DNA from: an uncultured Candidatus Altimarinota bacterium
GTDB lineage: Bacteria; Patescibacteriota; Gracilibacteria; BD1-5; JAGOOR01
Assembly (NCBI GenBank): GCA_937920005.1
Contig: CALETF010000121.1
Span: 1-5,124, forward strand
DNA length: 5,124 nt
Direction of reading: 5' to 3'
The first letter of the stretch is position 1, and each line of letters starts with the position of its first letter. Made by a program: the position numbers and the translations under genes. The notes under the pieces are model-generated. The model did no database searches and had not been told where the DNA came from. It saw only the letters and a program-made list of their open reading frames with translations. Of the stretch, positions 4,083 to 5,124 are shown in pieces.

Positions 4083-5124
4083 ATGGATGATAATAAGAAG
4101 GCAGCGCTCCAAGCCGCACTCAAAATGATAGAAAAACAATATGGTGCAGGTTCAGTTATGGTGATGGGCGATAAGGCTCATGTGCCTGTAGAGACTGTTT
4201 CGAGCGGTTCGCTCAAGCTCGATGAAGCTCTCGGTGGTGGATATCCAAAAGGTCGTATCGTTGAAATCTTTGGTCCTGAATCGTCTGGTAAAACAACGCT
4301 CGCTCTTCATGCTATTGCAGAAGTGCAGAGAAATGGTGGCACAGCAGCATTTATCGATGCAGAACACGCACTTGATCCTCAGTATGCTGCCAAACTCGGT
4401 GTCGATATCAAAAAACTCATCATCTCTCAGCCAGACTATGGTGAACAAGCGCTCGAAATCATAGATGCTCTCGTTCATTCAGGTGCGGTCGATATTATCG
4501 TTCTCGACTCAGTTGCAGCGCTTACTCCAAAAGCCGAACTAGAAGGAGCTATGGGGGATTCACACATGGGTCTCCAGGCTCGTCTCATGTCTCAAGCTCT
4601 CCGAAAGGTGACTGGTGCTATCTCAAAATCAGGATGTATCCTCATCGCTCTCAATCAACTTCGTATGAAAATCGGTGTCATGTTTGGAAATCCTGAGACT
4701 ACAACAGGTGGTAATTCTCTCAAATTCTACGCTTCTCAGCGTATCGATATTCGTCGTCGTGAGGCTATCGAATCAGGCACTGGTGATGACAAAAAAATCA
4801 TGGGTAATGTGACTCGTGTGAAAGTTGTCAAAAACAAAATCGCTCCTCCTTTCCGTGAGGCTGAAATCGAGATCATGTACAATGAGGGTATCTCAAAGGT
4901 CGGTGAAATCATCGATCTCGGTGTAGAAAAAGGCGTGGTTGGCAAATCGGGTGCTTTTTATACGTACGAAACTGAGAAACTTGGTCAAGGACGTGATAAC
5001 GTCAAGCAATACCTCCTTGAACATACCAAAGTTCTGGATAAAATTGAAAAAGAAATTCGTGCTGGAAACTCATTATTGCGTGACGCTCGACCATATCATC
5101 GGCAGTGACGTTGCTGATGAATTG
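4083..5124 (+). CDS. recA: RecA recombinase (3' end uncertain)
   Basis: RecA forms ATP-dependent filaments on single-stranded DNA, catalyses homologous pairing and strand exchange, and triggers the SOS response where one exists. The ATG at 4083 is preceded by an in-frame TAG two codons upstream, fixing the start. Landmarks: Walker A GPESSGKTT (residues 64-72), IDAEHALDP (81-89), Walker B IIVLDS (138-143), the L1 region around EGAMGDSHMGLQARLMSQ (154-171), NQLRMKIGVMFGNPETTTGG (191-210) with the L2 loop, and GNSLKFYASQRIDIRR beyond it. The C-terminal domain is GQGRDNVKQYLLEHTKVLDKIEKEIR. The first in-frame TGA (5106-5108) would end the protein at 341 residues with an unusual basic tail (LLRDARPYHRQ). 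If UGA is Gly, no stop occurs before the window edge and the gene is partial. Two more in-frame TGAs follow within four codons, whereas the +1 frame reads HIIGSDVADEL, closer to a normal acidic RecA tail, so a frameshift near 5060-5090 is possible. Confidence 0.95.

Noticed and set aside
4152..4478. Minus-strand 108-codon frame within recA
   Set aside because: It is the antisense shadow of a strongly conserved recA frame, with no motifs of its own.

Overview
The window most likely comes from a Candidate Phyla Radiation bacterium of the Gracilibacteria (BD1-5) or Absconditabacteria (SR1) type, which read UGA as glycine (translation table 25). The sequence shows two otherwise intact reading frames that each cross exactly one in-frame TGA: gyrA (TGA at 1952-1954, inside the conserved DNA-gate region) and a cysteine-rich membrane-anchored protein (TGA at 3401-3403, between its membrane anchor and its extracellular part). 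The complete genes with visible ends stop at TAA. That UGA is a sense codon here rests on these frames; that it means glycine is inferred from lineage knowledge, because neither residue is invariant in its family. The genes shown also start without a recognisable Shine-Dalgarno sequence.

Layout. 1-2158 (minus): 5' 719 codons of gyrA, running off the left edge. 2159-2311: divergent intergenic region with 30-bp-phased direct repeats, a 15-bp palindrome and a possible gyrA promoter. 2312-2605 (plus): small four-cysteine zinc-ribbon protein of unknown function. 2606-2743: convergent intergenic region with a strong 12-bp hairpin. 2744-3538 (minus): 264-residue secreted/anchored Cys-rich repeat protein, visible in full only if UGA is read through. 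3539-4082: 544 bp without an intact gene. It holds a decayed copy of the zinc-ribbon gene's 3' end, several inverted repeats and hairpins that look like dispersed repeat elements, and the recA promoter and leader. 4083 to the right edge (plus): recA, with an ambiguous 3' end.

How the parts fit together. gyrA and recA are core DNA topology and recombination genes. The unusual part is the roughly 1.06-kb segment between them: the Cys-rich surface protein, its own candidate promoter and a terminator-like hairpin lie between two copies of the zinc-ribbon gene's 3' end (18 bp identical, direct orientation, 1059 bp apart). This suggests the gene was inserted or duplicated there as a cassette. The Cys-rich protein combines a membrane anchor, four CTNGASNYPDC-type units, a CGDG...C...C module, a GCTDPNAxNYDPNA...DDGSC module and two matching 32-residue Cys-capped helical units. 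This fits a surface or attachment role in an ultrasmall episymbiotic bacterium, but that role is inference.
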